Assembly: GCF_002797375.1 (NCBI RefSeq)
Contig: NZ_KZ454941.1
Span: 1,256,503 to 1,320,502, forward strand
Source: Bacillus sp. FJAT-42315
Lineage (GTDB): Bacteria > Bacillota > Bacilli > Bacillales > Domibacillaceae
Direction: 5' to 3'
Length of the DNA stretch: 64,000 nt
Shown: piece after piece, positions 15,872 through 26,934 of the stretch
Numbering within the stretch: the first letter of the stretch is position 1
Layout of the letters: every line of letters starts with the position of its first letter
Notes under the pieces: model-generated
The model's database searches: none
What the model was told of the DNA's origin: nothing
The model's input: the letters and a program-made list of their open reading frames with translations, nothing else
Made by a program: the position numbers and the translations under genes

Positions 15872-18286
15872 ATGTTCGTTTCATATAAATGGCTGAGCGA
15901 GTACGTCGATCTTGGCGGAATGCCCGCAAAAGAATTAGCAGAGAAAATTACTCGTAGCGGAATTGAAGTAGAAGGAGTCGAGCACTTAGGCGAAGGCATT
16001 AAAAATGTCGTTGTCGGTCATGTGCTTGAGCGTGAACAGCATCCGAATGCTGATAAATTAAATAAATGTTTAGTCGATGTCGGTGAGGAAGAGCCGGTTC
16101 AAATTATTTGTGGTGCAGCTAACGTTGATAAAGGTCAAAAGGTCGTTGTTGCAAAAGTAGGCGCTGTCCTTCCTGGCAATTTCAAAATTAAAAAAGCAAA
16201 GCTTCGCGGTGAAGCTTCTCATGGAATGATTTGCTCGCTGCAAGAACTTGGCATTGAAAGCAAGCTAGTAGCAAAAGAATTTTCAGAAGGAATTTTCGTG
16301 TTCCCGAATGAAGTGACACCAGGAGAAGACGCTCTTGAGCAGTTGAACTTACATGATGAAGTGTTAGAGCTTGGGTTAACGCCAAACCGTTCTGACTGCT
16401 TAAGCATGCTAGGTGTTGCTTATGAAGTAGCAGCTATTCTTGGCACAAACGTCAAGCTTCCTGTGACAGACGTGCAAGAAGTAAGCGAAAAAGCAGAAGG
16501 GCATATCGACATTCGCATTGAAGCAAAGGAAGATAACCCAATTTATATCGCTCGTGTCGTTAAAAATGTCAAAATTGCTCCGTCTCCACTTTGGTTGCAA
16601 ACTCGCTTAATGGCAGCGGGCATTCGTCCACATAACAATGTTGTTGACATTACGAATTATATTTTATTAGAGTACGGTCAACCGCTTCATGCATTTGATT
16701 ATGATCGTTTAGGCTCAAAAGAAATCGTTGTTCGCCGCGCTCAAGAAGGCGAAAAAATTATTACATTGGATGAGGCAGAACGTACATTATCGGCTGAGCA
16801 TTTAGTGATTACAAACGGCCAAGAACCAGTCGCAATTGCTGGTGTAATGGGCGGAGCGAACTCTGAAGTGCAAGCAGATACGACAACGATTCTAATTGAA
16901 TCGGCTTATTTTGACGGTCAACGTGTTCGTCAAGCATCCAAAGATCACGGTCTTCGTTCAGAAGCAAGTGCTCGTTTTGAAAAAGGCGTGGACCCGAATC
17001 GCGTGCAAGCAGCTGCTGATCGCGCGGCTCAATTAATGGTCGAGCTAGCGGGTGGAGAAGTCCTTTCTGGTCGTGTTGTAACAGGAGAAATGTCTGCAGA
17101 GCCGAAAGTCGTTTCCGTTACGCTAGAAAAATTGAATCGTGTCCTCGGTACGGATTTACAAGTAGCCGAAGTGGAAGATATTTTCCGTCGTTTGCAGTTC
17201 GAAGTACAGACAGACAATAATGAATTCATCGTGACCGTTCCAACCCGTCGCGGTGACATCACGATCCCGGAAGACTTAGTCGAAGAAGTGGCGCGTATGT
17301 ACGGTTACGATCATTTGCCAACGACGCTTCCAACAGGTGAATCAAAGCCAGGTCGATTAACTGATTATCAATTAAAGCGTCGCGTCGTTCGCCGTTATTT
17401 AGAAGGGGCAGGCTTAAACCAAGCGATCACTTATTCTTTAACGAGTGAGAAGAAATCAACTCAATACGCGTTAGAAACTCGTCAGCCGGTTGCTTTAGCA
17501 ATGCCAATGAGTGAAGAGCGTGCGTTCTTACGCTTAAGCCTTGTTCCGCAATTGCTTGAAGTTGTTGCTTATAACAACGCACGTCAAATCGACTCATTAG
17601 CTCTTTATGAAGTAGGTTCTGTGTTCTTAAAAGAAGCCGAGGGTGAATTACCTGTTGAACGTGAGCATGTAGCTGGTGCAATTACTGGACTATGGGAAGA
17701 AAACGCTTGGCAAGGAGAAAAGAAAGCAGTCGATTTCTTCGTAGCTAAAGGTGTACTTGAAGGCTTATTCGCTCGTTTAGGCTTAGAGAAACGCATCGCC
17801 TATAAAAAAGCAGAGATCGAAGGCATGCATCCAGGACGTACAGCAGCCGTTGAATTAGATGGCCAATTCATCGGATTTGTCGGCCAAGTGCATCCGCAGC
17901 AAGCGAAAGATCTCGATGTAAAAGAAACGTACGTGTTTGAATTAAAGTTGAATGCCCTTCTTGGAGCGGAAAAAGAAGCGGTTGCTTACGAGCCGATTCC
18001 ACGTTTCCCATCGATTACTCGTGATATCGCACTCGTTGTCGATCGCCAAACAGAAGCAGGAGCACTGCAAGCAGTCATCGAGGAAGCGGGCGGTGACTTG
18101 CTGAAAGGAGTTCACGTATTTGATCTATACGAAGGCGAGCATATGGAGCCAGGTAAAAAATCCGTTGCTTTCACATTAACATACGTAAACCCAGCGAAAA
18201 CACTCACAGACGAAGAAGTAGTCAAAGTCCACAACGGCGTTCTTGAAGCATTAAAAGAAAAAGTTGGTGCTGAATTACGCAGCTAA
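15872..18286 (+). CDS. pheT: Phenylalanyl-tRNA synthetase beta subunit
   Basis: The 804-aa beta subunit holds the editing site that hydrolyses Tyr-tRNA-Phe and binds the tRNA. Domain order: N-terminal OB-type tRNA-binding domain (about 40-150), B3/B4 editing domain (about 210-400), B5 DNA-binding-like domain (about 405-475), catalytic-like core, and C-terminal anticodon-binding domain (from about 710, [14 protein letters not shown]). Lies 18 bp after pheS with a TTAGGAGGG ribosome site and is followed by a terminator. Confidence 0.96.
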   Translation: MFVSYKWLSEYVDLGGMPAKELAEKITRSGIEVEGVEHLGEGIKNVVVGHVLEREQHPNADKLNKCLVDVGEEEPVQIICGAANVDKGQKVVVAKVGAVLPGNFKIKKAKLRGEASHGMICSLQELGIESKLVAKEFSEGIFVFPNEVTPGEDALEQLNLHDEVLELGLTPNRSDCLSMLGVAYEVAAILGTNVKLPVTDVQEVSEKAEGHIDIRIEAKEDNPIYIARVVKNVKIAPSPLWLQTRLMAAGIRPHNNVVDITNYILLEYGQPLHAFDYDRLGSKEIVVRRAQEGEKIITLDEAERTLSAEHLVITNGQEPVAIAGVMGGANSEVQADTTTILIESAYFDGQRVRQASKDHGLRSEASARFEKGVDPNRVQAAADRAAQLMVELAGGEVLSGRVVTGEMSAEPKVVSVTLEKLNRVLGTDLQVAEVEDIFRRLQFEVQTDNNEFIVTVPTRRGDITIPEDLVEEVARMYGYDHLPTTLPTGESKPGRLTDYQLKRRVVRRYLEGAGLNQAITYSLTSEKKSTQYALETRQPVALAMPMSEERAFLRLSLVPQLLEVVAYNNARQIDSLALYEVGSVFLKEAEGELPVEREHVAGAITGLWEENAWQGEKKAVDFFVAKGVLEGLFARLGLEKRIAYKKAEIEGMHPGRTAAVELDGQFIGFVGQVHPQQAKDLDVKETYVFELKLNALLGAEKEAVAYEPIPRFPSITRDIALVVDRQTEAGALQAVIEEAGGDLLKGVHVFDLYEGEHMEPGKKSVAFTLTYVNPAKTLTDEEVVKVHNGVLEALKEKVGAELRS

Positions 18287-18302
18287 TTTAGTTGCTTTAT
18301 TT

Positions 18303-18335
18303 AGAAGATACTCTAATAAGGGTATCTTCTTTTTT
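18303..18335 (+). terminator. Terminator after pheT
   Basis: AGAAGATAC pairs with GGTATCTTCT around an 8-base loop, followed by six Ts. Confidence 0.85.
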
Positions 18336-18465
18336 GCATTGAGAGAATATTTATCTCCATTTTTCCAAACATTCGTCTTGAAAATCTTAACAACTTTATA
18401 GGTTATTTGATAGAATAAAGGTTTAAGGCTGGTCGATAGATGTGGGTTGAAAGGTGGAAAAAACA

Positions 18466-20145
18466 ATGAAAAGTTTGAAGGCTAAGATTTTAAGTGCGTT
18501 TTTCGTTATTATCGGATTGACGCTCATTATGGGTGTTTTTAACATTATGTCTTTATCTTCTATTAACAAGGACTCTAAAGAAATAATCAAAAAAGATCTT
18601 CCGTTGCTAATGTTAGATGAAAAATTACGGTTCAATATATCCCAACGAATTTCAGCTGCTCGCGGTTATCTTCTTTTAGACGATCAAAGCTTCCGAGATG
18701 AATTTGATCGTTACACAGAAGAAAGTAAGCAGCTTCAAGAAGAACTGCTTGCCATAAATCATTCAGCAACTGCGAAAGAATTAGTAGAGAAAAGTATACA
18801 ATGGCGAAATTTGCTCGCCGAAGAGGTTTTCGCCCCTTATGATCAAGGAAACAAAGAAGCAGCGCTGAAAAATTTAAATAACAAGGTTGCTCCGCTTGGC
18901 AAAGAGATCATGCAAGAGTTTAATCAAATGGCTGAGAAAAGAGAAGGAGATATTAACCTGCAAGGAGAAAGAGTGGTTCAGTCTGGAGATAAGACGGCTT
19001 TTATGGTTAAAATGATTGTAGCTGCTGTCGTCATTTTTGGGATATTTATTGCTGTTTACATTGCTAACTCGTTAACAAAGCCAATTATTCGAGTTGTGAC
19101 TAGAATGAAAGACGTTTCGGGTGGCGATTTGACACAGGAAGATTTAAAAGCAACTACGAAAGATGAAATCGGGGAATTAGTTCATTCAATCAATGAAATG
19201 AACAAGCAAATTCGGACGATGACGATGGAAATCCAAGAAGTATCGGATATAGTGGCTAGTCAAAGTGAGGAATTGACACAGTCGTCACAAGAGGTAGGAG
19301 AAGGTAGTCTGCAAATAGCCTCTACGATGGAAGAGTTAGCTAAAGCTACAGAGTCACAAGCTTATACGACGACAAAATTAGCGGACTCCATGAATAAGTT
19401 GATGACCAATATTCAAGACGCGAATGGTAATAGTATAAAAGTATCAGATGTGTCGGAGAATGTTTTAGTCTTATCAAAGCAAGGGAACCAATCAATGATG
19501 GACTCCATGAAGAAAATGAATATCATTGATGAAAATGTAAAAGAGGCTGTAACAAAAGTCCAAAGTCTGTATGAACATACAAAAGGTATTTCTCAATTAG
19601 TACAAGTGATTTCAGCAATCTCTGAACAAACCAATATGTTAGCTTTAAATGCAACGATCGAAGCAGCTAGGGCTGGTGAGCACGGTAAAGGCTTTGCAGT
19701 CGTGGCAGGGGAAGTTCGAAAGTTATCTGAACAAGTGGGAAGTTCTGTGACGGAAATTACCGATATTGTGACAACGATTCAAAGTGAAACTGCTTTGGTT
19801 GTTGGCTCTCTTGAGAAAAGTTTTGAGCTAGTAGACGAAGGAACGATTCAAATTAAACAAACAGGTGAAGCGTTTGATACCATTACGTCTTCTATTGAAG
19901 ATGTTGTATATAAAATTCAAACCGTCACAAACGACTTGTCTGAAATTGTCCAAGAAACAGAAGAGATGGAAGGAGCGCTCACTAGCATTGTTTCCATTTC
20001 AGAAGAAACAGCGGCAGGAGTCGAAGAAACAGCTGCTTCTTCTGAACAATCCACTATCTCTATGCAGGAAATTTCCAGAAATGCTGATTCGTTGGCAAGC
20101 CTTGCAGAGAAGTTAAATACGCTCGTACGGCGATTTAAAATATAA
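18466..20145 (+). CDS. Methyl-accepting chemotaxis protein
   Basis: A 559-aa membrane chemoreceptor that signals to CheA-CheW. It has one membrane segment at about 8-30, an extracytoplasmic four-helix-bundle sensor (about 31-180), a second membrane segment at about 184-205, a HAMP linker (about 206-260) and the long signalling coiled coil. The hairpin tip is typical ([20 protein letters not shown], about 390-409). No CheR pentapeptide is seen at the C-terminus. Start ATG 18466 follows AAAGGTGG by 8 bases. GGTCGATAG (18430-18438) recalls a SigD -10, but the nearest TAAA is at the wrong spacing. The gene is absent from this locus in B. subtilis, so it is an insertion. The ligand is unknown. Confidence 0.92.
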   Translation: MKSLKAKILSAFFVIIGLTLIMGVFNIMSLSSINKDSKEIIKKDLPLLMLDEKLRFNISQRISAARGYLLLDDQSFRDEFDRYTEESKQLQEELLAINHSATAKELVEKSIQWRNLLAEEVFAPYDQGNKEAALKNLNNKVAPLGKEIMQEFNQMAEKREGDINLQGERVVQSGDKTAFMVKMIVAAVVIFGIFIAVYIANSLTKPIIRVVTRMKDVSGGDLTQEDLKATTKDEIGELVHSINEMNKQIRTMTMEIQEVSDIVASQSEELTQSSQEVGEGSLQIASTMEELAKATESQAYTTTKLADSMNKLMTNIQDANGNSIKVSDVSENVLVLSKQGNQSMMDSMKKMNIIDENVKEAVTKVQSLYEHTKGISQLVQVISAISEQTNMLALNATIEAARAGEHGKGFAVVAGEVRKLSEQVGSSVTEITDIVTTIQSETALVVGSLEKSFELVDEGTIQIKQTGEAFDTITSSIEDVVYKIQTVTNDLSEIVQETEEMEGALTSIVSISEETAAGVEETAASSEQSTISMQEISRNADSLASLAEKLNTLVRRFKI

Positions 20146-20206
20146 ATTGAAATTCAATGATTATTTTTTTCGTAGCCTGTTAATATGGAATAAATTTGAG
20201 GAGCTG

Positions 20207-20238
20207 TCCAGAAAGTCAGGTTCCACTGATTTTCTGGA
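20207..20238. terminator. Bidirectional hairpin between mcp and rnhC
   Basis: TCCAGAAAGTCAG pairs with CTGATTTTCTGGA around a 6-base loop. It lies between convergent genes and may end both transcripts, though T-runs are weak. Confidence 0.5.
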
Positions 20239-20335
20239 GGCTTCTTTGACTTTACGAGCGGTTTCTTCGACTTTTTTGGACACCCTCTTCTTCTATAAAT
20301 AAGCTGACCCTGTTAATGAGCCAGCCATTACCGTA

Positions 20336-21262
20336 TTATCTTCTATTGACAAGTTTCTTTGCTTTTTCCGTATTGGCAAAATGCCGTTTTGTAAAGTGAA
20401 GGAGGGCATCTTCGCCTTTTTCGTGGATTAAGCGGGCGGCGGCAACATCGACTTGGCTGCCCGCTCCTTTAGGAATGGTGAAGCCTGCTTCCTTGCTCAA
20501 TTTGTCCATTTCTTTGACAAACGCGTAGCGAGCAATGATCGAGGCGGCGGCAACAGCGAGATGGACACTTTCTCCTTTTGTACTGAAGTAGACGTTTTCT
20601 TGAAAAATTCGTTTCTGTTCTTTTAAATAGCGGTAATATGTTGTTTTTTCAGCAAACTGGTCAATTAATACCGCTTCAGGACGATCAGGCAAGATTTTTT
20701 CGTGGAGCTTGATTAATGCTTGATTGTGAAGCAATGCTTTAATTTTTCCTTGCGACATTCCTTGCATTTGCAGTTCGTTGTATTTTTCATTGTGTAAAAT
20801 GAGCAAGCTGTACGGAATCATTTTGACGATTTGCTTCGCTAGATTGATAATTTGTGCATCGGTTAAGTTTTTTGAGTCTTGAACACCGATCGCTTGGAGC
20901 GTAGCGATTTGTTCTTGTTTCACAAATGCTGCAACGACTGTCATTGGGCCGAAGTAATCACCTGTTCCGACTTCATCACTGCCGATTACGGACAATGAGT
21001 GAAAGTTGGCTGGCAAGGTGCTTGCAACGGTTTTTTTCTTTTTGGTAGGAGCTGCTGTTTCTCCACTCCAGCGAGCTGCTTCTGTGCCAGCTCCTTTTCC
21101 TTGGAACAATACTTTGCCCGAGCGATAGCCAGTGATCGAACAATTGCTCGTTTTGGCAGCGAATACAGCACCTGTTGGTAATTTTCCAGTAGCATCGCTT
21201 GCGTAATGCTTCTTCATCTCTTCAAGCGTACGATTAGTAACTTTTAATACAGTATGGTTCAA
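20336..21262 (-). CDS. rnhC: Ribonuclease HIII
   Basis: Degrades RNA in RNA-DNA hybrids. An N-terminal TBP-like substrate-binding domain (about 1-80) precedes the RNase H fold. The acidic residues are visible: D-E in SVIGSDEVGTGDYFGP, D in VQDSKNLTD, and D in AVLIDQF. The HIII-type motif GSDEVGTGD separates it from HII. The start is TTG at 21262 because AAGGAGG lies 7 bases upstream and the family begins here (MNHTVLKV); the more upstream in-frame ATG has no ribosome site. Product 308 aa. Divergent from zapA, as in B. subtilis. Confidence 0.94.
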   Translation of the reverse strand: MNHTVLKVTNRTLEEMKKHYASDATGKLPTGAVFAAKTSNCSITGYRSGKVLFQGKGAGTEAARWSGETAAPTKKKKTVASTLPANFHSLSVIGSDEVGTGDYFGPMTVVAAFVKQEQIATLQAIGVQDSKNLTDAQIINLAKQIVKMIPYSLLILHNEKYNELQMQGMSQGKIKALLHNQALIKLHEKILPDRPEAVLIDQFAEKTTYYRYLKEQKRIFQENVYFSTKGESVHLAVAAASIIARYAFVKEMDKLSKEAGFTIPKGAGSQVDVAAARLIHEKGEDALLHFTKRHFANTEKAKKLVNRR

Positions 21263-21311
21263 TGAAGATCCTCCTTTATAGTTTCGACTTTTCACACAAT
21301 ACTACTCGTGG

Positions 21312-21317
21312 TATGAT
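21312..21317 (+). promoter_or_regulatory. Extended -10 promoter of zapA-cvpA
   Basis: TGGTATGAT supplies an extended -10 (TG-n-TATGAT), 37 bases before the zapA start; the -35 is poor, as expected for extended -10 promoters. Confidence 0.5.
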
Positions 21318-21353
21318 AACAGTTAGGATTCTTTAGAATGGAGGCCATTCAAA

Positions 21354-21614
21354 TTGCAAGATAGAGAAAAAACTCGGATTACCGTAGAAATACACGGACA
21401 TCATTATACTATTGTCGGGACAGAATCGAAAAGCCATATTCGTGAAGTGGCCAATATGGTGGACGAAAAAATGCGTGAGATCAGCGTAAAGAATCCAATG
21501 CTAGACTTAAATAAAATCGCTGTATTAACCGCTGTTAATACCGTTCATGAATATTTGAAGCTTCAAGAAGAAGTGGAACAATTAAAAGAAGAACTAAAAA
21601 AATTAAAGGATTGA
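21354..21614 (+). CDS. zapA: Cell division protein ZapA
   Basis: Binds and bundles FtsZ filaments to stabilise the Z-ring. The 86-aa protein has the globular start ([15 protein letters not shown]), the central [12 protein letters not shown] helix and a C-terminal coiled coil ([15 protein letters not shown]). The start is TTG 21354 with GGAGG 9 bases upstream. The end overlaps the ribosome site of cvpA. Confidence 0.93.
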   Translation: MQDREKTRITVEIHGHHYTIVGTESKSHIREVANMVDEKMREISVKNPMLDLNKIAVLTAVNTVHEYLKLQEEVEQLKEELKKLKD

Positions 21615-21619
21615 CCTCT

Positions 21620-22165
21620 ATGATTGATATTATTTTATTCATATTTTTATTAGCAGGGATTGCCATAGGGTTAAAGCGAGGCTTTATCTTGCAAGTGTTT
21701 CATATGGTGGGCTCGATTATTGCTGTCATTGTGGCGATTTCAATGCGTAAACAAGTGGCACCGATGCTTCAATGGATTCCGATGCCACCGATTGAGGATA
21801 CACCTATATTCCAATATATTACGGGTGATTTTGAAGCCTTTTATTATGGCACAATTGCTTTTATCCTCTTATTTTTTCTTGTGAAAGTCGCTTTATCGAT
21901 TCTGGCGTCTTTCGTCAATATGCTGGCGAAAATCCCTCTTATAAAGGAGATCAATAAAATCGGTGGAGGACTTCTCGGATTTGCAGAAGTGTACCTTGTT
22001 TTATTCGTTTTACTTTATGTAGGGGCTTTGTTTGCAGGAAATGACATTCAACAGATGGTGGCACAGTCCACTATTGCTACTTATATTCTTCATGACACGC
22101 CTTATTTATCAGAAGCGTTAAGAACATTCGATCCAATGAGCTATGTGAACAACTTCTCTTTTTAG
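21620..22165 (+). CDS. CvpA family membrane protein (YshB-like)
   Basis: A 181-aa protein with four membrane segments (about 1-20, 25-45, 65-95, 105-140), matching the CvpA (colicin V production) family. The role in Bacillus is not established; the family is tied to envelope stress and cell-surface traits. ATG 21620 is chosen with AAAGGA 9 bases upstream. It is 5 bp after zapA, in an operon as in B. subtilis. Confidence 0.88.
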   Translation: MIDIILFIFLLAGIAIGLKRGFILQVFHMVGSIIAVIVAISMRKQVAPMLQWIPMPPIEDTPIFQYITGDFEAFYYGTIAFILLFFLVKVALSILASFVNMLAKIPLIKEINKIGGGLLGFAEVYLVLFVLLYVGALFAGNDIQQMVAQSTIATYILHDTPYLSEALRTFDPMSYVNNFSF

Positions 22166-22243
22166 TAGAGAAGTTTTTATTTTATCTAGCTTTTCTGCTA
22201 GTATATAAGGAAGATAGTCATTTGGAAAGCATGGTGACCAATT

Positions 22244-23953
22244 ATGATCAATAAAAAAGACATCATTCGTTTGTTAGAAAAAATTGCGATATATATGGAG
22301 TTAAAGGGAGACAATCCGTTTAAAATATCAGCGTTTCGTAAGGCAGCTGCAGCTTTAGAAAATGATGAAAGAAGCTTAACCGAAATCGACGATGTAACAA
22401 AGCTTGCCGGAATTGGAAAAGGGACAGCGGCGGTAATTGAAGAATATCGCGAAACAGGTCAATCGACCGTTTTGGTAGAGCTTCAAGAAGAGGTGCCAGC
22501 TGGTTTAATTCCATTATTGCAGCTCCCGGGACTTGGCGGCAAAAAAATTGCCAAGCTCTATAAAGAACTTGAAATTACGAATGGCGATGAATTAAAGGCG
22601 GCGTGTGAAAATCAGAGTGTGCGCGGCCTGGCTGGGTTTGGGGCAAAAACAGAGGAGAAAATTTTAGTTGCGATTGAAAACGTTGGACAGCGACCAGAGC
22701 GACTGCCGATTTCTTATATGTTAACGGTGGCAGAGTCGGTTGAAGCAGAGCTCTCGTCGATGCGGGAGATAGAGAAATTTTCACGAGCGGGCAGCTTACG
22801 TCGTTTACGAGAAACGATTAAGGATTTAGATTTTATCATCGCGACAAAAGAAGCGGCGACTGTGAAGGAGCAACTATTAGAACTGCCGAATATTAAAGAA
22901 ATTATTGCCGGTGGAGAGACGAAAGTATCCGTCGTCCTCGATGGAGAATGGGATGTTTCTGTTGATTTTCGGATTGTGACAGAAGCGGAGTTTGCTTCTA
23001 CTCTTCATCATTTCACCGGCTCAAAAGACCATAATGTCCGCATGCGTCAGCTAGCGAAAGAGCGCGGGGAGAAGATAAGTGAGTATGGGGTAGAAAATAA
23101 TGAAACAGGTGAAATAAAAACATTTCAATCTGAAGAAGATTTCTACCATCACTTTGGCTTGCCGTGGATTCCGCCTGAAATTCGAGAAGATGGCACCGAA
23201 GTGGAACGATTCATAGAAGAAGGAAGCCTATTAGATGAGAAACAAATGAAAGGCGATCTTCATATGCACACGACATGGTCAGATGGAGCCAATTCGATTG
23301 AAGAAATGGTTGAAGCGTGTCGAGCTAAAGGATACGAATATATGGCGATCACCGATCATTCTCGTTATTTAAAGGTCGCCAACGGGCTATCGATTGAACG
23401 GCTATTAAAGCAAAACGAAGAAATTCGTCGATTAAATGCCAAATATGATGATATTGAAATTTTATCAGGTATTGAAATGGACATTTTGCCAGATGGAACG
23501 TTAGATTATGAAGATGAGCTATTAAGCGAGCTTGATTTTGTGATCGCGTCGATTCATTCTAGCTTCTCTCAGCCACGCAACATCATTATGGACCGTTTAA
23601 AAACGGCGTTAAGTAATCCGCATGTCGATCTGATTGCGCACCCGACAGGCAGAATTATCGGTCGTCGAGATGGCTATGCTGTCGATATGGAGATGCTTAT
23701 TCAATTAGCAAAGGAAACGAACACCGCTCTGGAATTGAATGCGAACCCGCATCGGCTCGATTTATGCGCTGAGCATCTTCGCCAGGCGCAAGAAGCAGGT
23801 GTGAAAGTGATGATTAATACCGACGCTCATGCGATTGAGCATCTTAACTTTATGGAGGTCGGTGTGAAGGCTGGCCGTAAAGGCTGGCTTCGTCCGGAAA
23901 CGGTCATCAACACGTACAGTACAGCCGATTTCTTAGCTTTTTTAAATAGATAA
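22244..23953 (+). CDS. polX: DNA polymerase X with PHP domain
   Basis: A 569-aa base-excision-repair polymerase. The N-terminal family X core (about 1-315) has helix-hairpin-helix segments ([28 protein letters not shown]) and the metal aspartates in [10 protein letters not shown]. The C-terminal PHP domain (about 335-569) gives 3-prime-5-prime exonuclease and AP-endonuclease activity: [41 protein letters not shown] are all present, so the nuclease site looks intact. Matches B. subtilis YshC. Starts ATG 22244; the GGAAAG site is modest. Confidence 0.94.
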   Translation: MINKKDIIRLLEKIAIYMELKGDNPFKISAFRKAAAALENDERSLTEIDDVTKLAGIGKGTAAVIEEYRETGQSTVLVELQEEVPAGLIPLLQLPGLGGKKIAKLYKELEITNGDELKAACENQSVRGLAGFGAKTEEKILVAIENVGQRPERLPISYMLTVAESVEAELSSMREIEKFSRAGSLRRLRETIKDLDFIIATKEAATVKEQLLELPNIKEIIAGGETKVSVVLDGEWDVSVDFRIVTEAEFASTLHHFTGSKDHNVRMRQLAKERGEKISEYGVENNETGEIKTFQSEEDFYHHFGLPWIPPEIREDGTEVERFIEEGSLLDEKQMKGDLHMHTTWSDGANSIEEMVEACRAKGYEYMAITDHSRYLKVANGLSIERLLKQNEEIRRLNAKYDDIEILSGIEMDILPDGTLDYEDELLSELDFVIASIHSSFSQPRNIIMDRLKTALSNPHVDLIAHPTGRIIGRRDGYAVDMEMLIQLAKETNTALELNANPHRLDLCAEHLRQAQEAGVKVMINTDAHAIEHLNFMEVGVKAGRKGWLRPETVINTYSTADFLAFLNR

Positions 23954-23972
23954 GTGGGAGGAAATTTTTTCC

Positions 23973-26327
23973 GTGAATAAAAAAGTATTAGCGACTCTTG
24001 AGTTTGACAAAATTAAGCAGCAATTGGCGGAACACGCAGCGTCCTCGTTAGGAAGAGAGCAAGCGGAGGCGTTAATGCCGGCACTTGTTTATGAAGAGGT
24101 CGTTCGTTTACAAGAAGAAACAGATGAAGCCGCTCAAGTTTTGCGGATGAAAGGGCATGCGCCTCTTGGCGGTATTTACAACATCCGTCCGCATGTGAAA
24201 CGCTCACAAATTGGCGGCATGCTCAATGGAATGGAGTTTGTCCAAATCGCCAGCACGATCTATGCAGGTCGAATGATGAAAAATTTCATTATTGGATTGA
24301 TGGAAGAAGGAGAGCAGTTGCCGATCCTTTCAGAAAAAGAAGAAAGGATTCCGGTATTAACTCCACTTGAGCATCGAATTAAACATACGGTCGATGAGCA
24401 TGGCGGTGTATTAGACTCTGCGAGTGACACGTTAAGACATATTCGCCAGCAATTGCGAGCGAATGAAAGTCGCGTTCGTAGTAAGTTAGAAAGCTTAATC
24501 CGAGGGAAAAATGCACAAACGATGCTGTCAGATGCGATTATTACGATTCGAAACGATCGCTACGTGCTTCCGGTGAAACAGGAATATCGTGGACATTACG
24601 GTGGTATTGTTCATGATCAGTCCTCTTCCGGCCAGACGTTGTTTATTGAGCCGGAATCAGTTGTGGAAATGAACAATCAAGTCCGGGAGTTGAAGTTGAA
24701 AGAAGCGCTAGAAATCGAACGGATTTTTACCGAGTTGACGGCAGAAGTCGAACTGCACGGGTCTGAGCTTTATCATTTAACAGGTTTGCTCGGCGAGTTA
24801 GACTTTATGTTTACGAAAGCAAAGTATGGAAAGACGATTAAAGGATCGAAGCCGAATGTTAACCCTGATGGCTACATTCGCTTACATAAAGCGAGACATC
24901 CGCTCTTGCCGATTGATGAAGCCGTACCGAGTGATATTGAGCTTGGAAAAGAATTCAACACGATTGTTATCACTGGACCGAATACAGGCGGAAAAACGGT
25001 GACGTTAAAAACAGTCGGACTAACGACGTTAATGGCGCAAGCAGGACTACCCATCCCGGCACTTGATGGTTCCGAAACAGCTGTCTTCCAATCTATATTT
25101 GCTGATATTGGCGATGAGCAGTCCATTGAACAAAGCTTAAGTACGTTTTCATCTCATATGGTGAACATCGTCGACATTTTACAAGAAGTCGATCATGAAA
25201 GTTTAGTTCTGTTTGATGAGTTAGGAGCAGGAACGGACCCACAAGAGGGAGCGGCTCTAGCGATTTCGATTTTGGATGAAGTCCATCACCGTGGGGCGCG
25301 AGTGATTGCTACGACGCACTATCCTGAATTAAAGGCTTATGGCTATAATCGAGAAGGAGTCATTAATGCGAGCGTGGAATTTGATGTAGAGACGTTAAGT
25401 CCGACGTATCGACTCTTAATTGGAGTGCCAGGACGAAGCAATGCTTTTGAAATCTCGAAGCGTCTTGGGCTAAACCTCGACATTATTGATCAGGCTCGGA
25501 GTTTAATTGGCGCAGATACAAATGAAGTCGACCGAATGATTGCTTCACTCGAACAAAGCCGCAAGAAGGCAGAAGAACAAGAGAAGGAAGCACGTGATTA
25601 TTTAAAGACGGCAGAAAAACTTCATCAAGATATGCAAAAGCAAATGCAAGATTTCTATGCGCATGAAGAAGAATTAGCAGAAAAAGCGCGTGAAAAAGCG
25701 GCGACGATCATCGAACAAGCAAAAGCGGAAGCGGAAGCCGTGATGAAAGATTTACGCAAAATGCAGCTAGAACAGCGCGCGGGCATTAAAGAGCATGAAT
25801 TAATTGAAGCGAAGCGCCGTCTTGAAGAAGCGATTCCAGAGACCGCGAAGCCGAAGAAGAAAAAATCGGTGTCTACAGAGCGCACGTTCAAACCAGGAGA
25901 TGAAGTGAAAGTATTAAGTTTCGGTCAAAAAGGTCATCTCATTGAAAAGAGTGGGGACAAGGAATGGCACGTCCAAATGGGCATTATGAAAATGAAGGTG
26001 GAGGAATCGGACTTAGAATGGATCAAATCTGAGAAAAAAGCCGAGCCGAAGCCGATGGCGACTCTTCGCGGAAAGGATTTTCATGTGAGCCTTGAACTGG
26101 ATCTTCGAGGAGAACGTTATGAGGATGCTTTGTTAAAGGTAGAGAAGTATATTGATGATGCTTTGCTTGCAGGCTATTCTCGCGTGTCCATTATTCACGG
26201 GAAAGGGACCGGCGCTTTAAGAAAAGGCGTACAAGAATATTTGAAGAATCACCGCTCTGTGAAGCGTACTCGTTTTGGTGAAGCAGGAGAGGGCGGTAGC
26301 GGCGTAACCGTTGTTGAGCTCAAGTAA
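23973..26327 (+). CDS. mutS2: Endonuclease MutS2
   Basis: MutS2 limits homologous recombination and, in B. subtilis, binds collided ribosomes to rescue them. The 784-aa protein has a core/lever region, the MutS ATPase (Walker A GPNTGGKT, about 334-341; Walker [14 protein letters not shown]), a coiled coil (about 520-620, E/K/Q-rich), a KOW-like segment (about 638-690) and the C-terminal Smr domain ([12 protein letters not shown] ... [12 protein letters not shown]). Start is GTG 23973 with GTGGGAGGAA upstream. No mismatch-recognition domain I, as expected for this subfamily. Confidence 0.95.
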   Translation: MNKKVLATLEFDKIKQQLAEHAASSLGREQAEALMPALVYEEVVRLQEETDEAAQVLRMKGHAPLGGIYNIRPHVKRSQIGGMLNGMEFVQIASTIYAGRMMKNFIIGLMEEGEQLPILSEKEERIPVLTPLEHRIKHTVDEHGGVLDSASDTLRHIRQQLRANESRVRSKLESLIRGKNAQTMLSDAIITIRNDRYVLPVKQEYRGHYGGIVHDQSSSGQTLFIEPESVVEMNNQVRELKLKEALEIERIFTELTAEVELHGSELYHLTGLLGELDFMFTKAKYGKTIKGSKPNVNPDGYIRLHKARHPLLPIDEAVPSDIELGKEFNTIVITGPNTGGKTVTLKTVGLTTLMAQAGLPIPALDGSETAVFQSIFADIGDEQSIEQSLSTFSSHMVNIVDILQEVDHESLVLFDELGAGTDPQEGAALAISILDEVHHRGARVIATTHYPELKAYGYNREGVINASVEFDVETLSPTYRLLIGVPGRSNAFEISKRLGLNLDIIDQARSLIGADTNEVDRMIASLEQSRKKAEEQEKEARDYLKTAEKLHQDMQKQMQDFYAHEEELAEKAREKAATIIEQAKAEAEAVMKDLRKMQLEQRAGIKEHELIEAKRRLEEAIPETAKPKKKKSVSTERTFKPGDEVKVLSFGQKGHLIEKSGDKEWHVQMGIMKMKVEESDLEWIKSEKKAEPKPMATLRGKDFHVSLELDLRGERYEDALLKVEKYIDDALLAGYSRVSIIHGKGTGALRKGVQEYLKNHRSVKRTRFGEAGEGGSGVTVVELK

Positions 26328-26352
26328 TGCATAATGGAGGGACATTACGAGG

Positions 26353-26760
26353 ATGAACCGATTCTGGGAAAATAATTTCGTTCAGCTTGCCGGATATATC
26401 AGTGTCGTTATTGTCTGTGTAATTTTATTTTTAGCTGTGTTTGAGCTTGTGACAAAGTATCGTAATTGGGAAGAAATTAAAAAAGGAAATATGGCTGTAG
26501 CGATGGCCACAGGCGGAAAAATATTCGGGATTGCGAATATTTTTCGCCATTCCATTTTGCATAATGATTCTTTGCTTGCGATGGTAGGATGGGGTGTATG
26601 TGGTTTCTCACTTCTGCTTATCGGTTACTTTATATTTGAGTTTTTAACCCCGCACTTTAAAATTGATGAGGAGATTGAAAAAGACAATCGGGCAGTTGGG
26701 TTTATCTCTATGGTCATCTCTATCGGTCTATCCTATGTCATTGGCGCAGCTTTATTATGA
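26353..26760 (+). CDS. DUF350 family membrane protein (YshE-like)
   Basis: A 135-aa protein with four membrane segments (about 11-31, 48-66, 76-97, 113-135). Gene order after mutS2 matches B. subtilis yshE. DUF350 proteins are of unknown function. A GGAGGG site precedes the ATG, and a 27-aa membrane peptide gene follows at 18 bp. Confidence 0.82.
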   Translation: MNRFWENNFVQLAGYISVVIVCVILFLAVFELVTKYRNWEEIKKGNMAVAMATGGKIFGIANIFRHSILHNDSLLAMVGWGVCGFSLLLIGYFIFEFLTPHFKIDEEIEKDNRAVGFISMVISIGLSYVIGAALL

Positions 26761-26778
26761 TAAAGGAGCAGTGAAGCG

Positions 26779-26862
26779 ATGGAAACTTTAGCAAAAGTGT
26801 TACTCGTGGTGGGCGGCGGCTTTTTCGCCATCGGCATTATTTATTTATTTTTTCTTGCTTAA
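26779..26862 (+). CDS. 27-residue single-pass membrane peptide
   Basis: Starts at ATG 26779 behind AAAGGAGCAG and stops at 26862. The product is almost wholly one membrane helix (LAKVLLVVGGGFFAIGIIYL). The ribosome site, position between yshE and the terminator, and clean composition support a real small gene. It might modulate the neighbouring membrane protein; this is inference. Confidence 0.6.
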   Translation: METLAKVLLVVGGGFFAIGIIYLFFLA

Positions 26863-26870
26863 TTTAATTA

Positions 26871-26901
26871 AAAAACTTCCTTATGCACAGGGAGTTTTTT
26901 T
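26871..26901 (+). terminator. Terminator of the zapA-mutS2-yshE region
   Basis: AAAAACTTCC pairs with GGGAGTTTTT around a 9-base loop, followed by Ts. Confidence 0.8.
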
Positions 26902-26934
26902 CATGAATCGCTAGATAAATGGGAGAGGGCTCAA

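Noticed and set aside
18411-18438. SigD promoter for the chemoreceptor gene
   Set aside because: GGTCGATAG resembles the -10, but the nearest TAAA is three bases too close; not strong enough to call.
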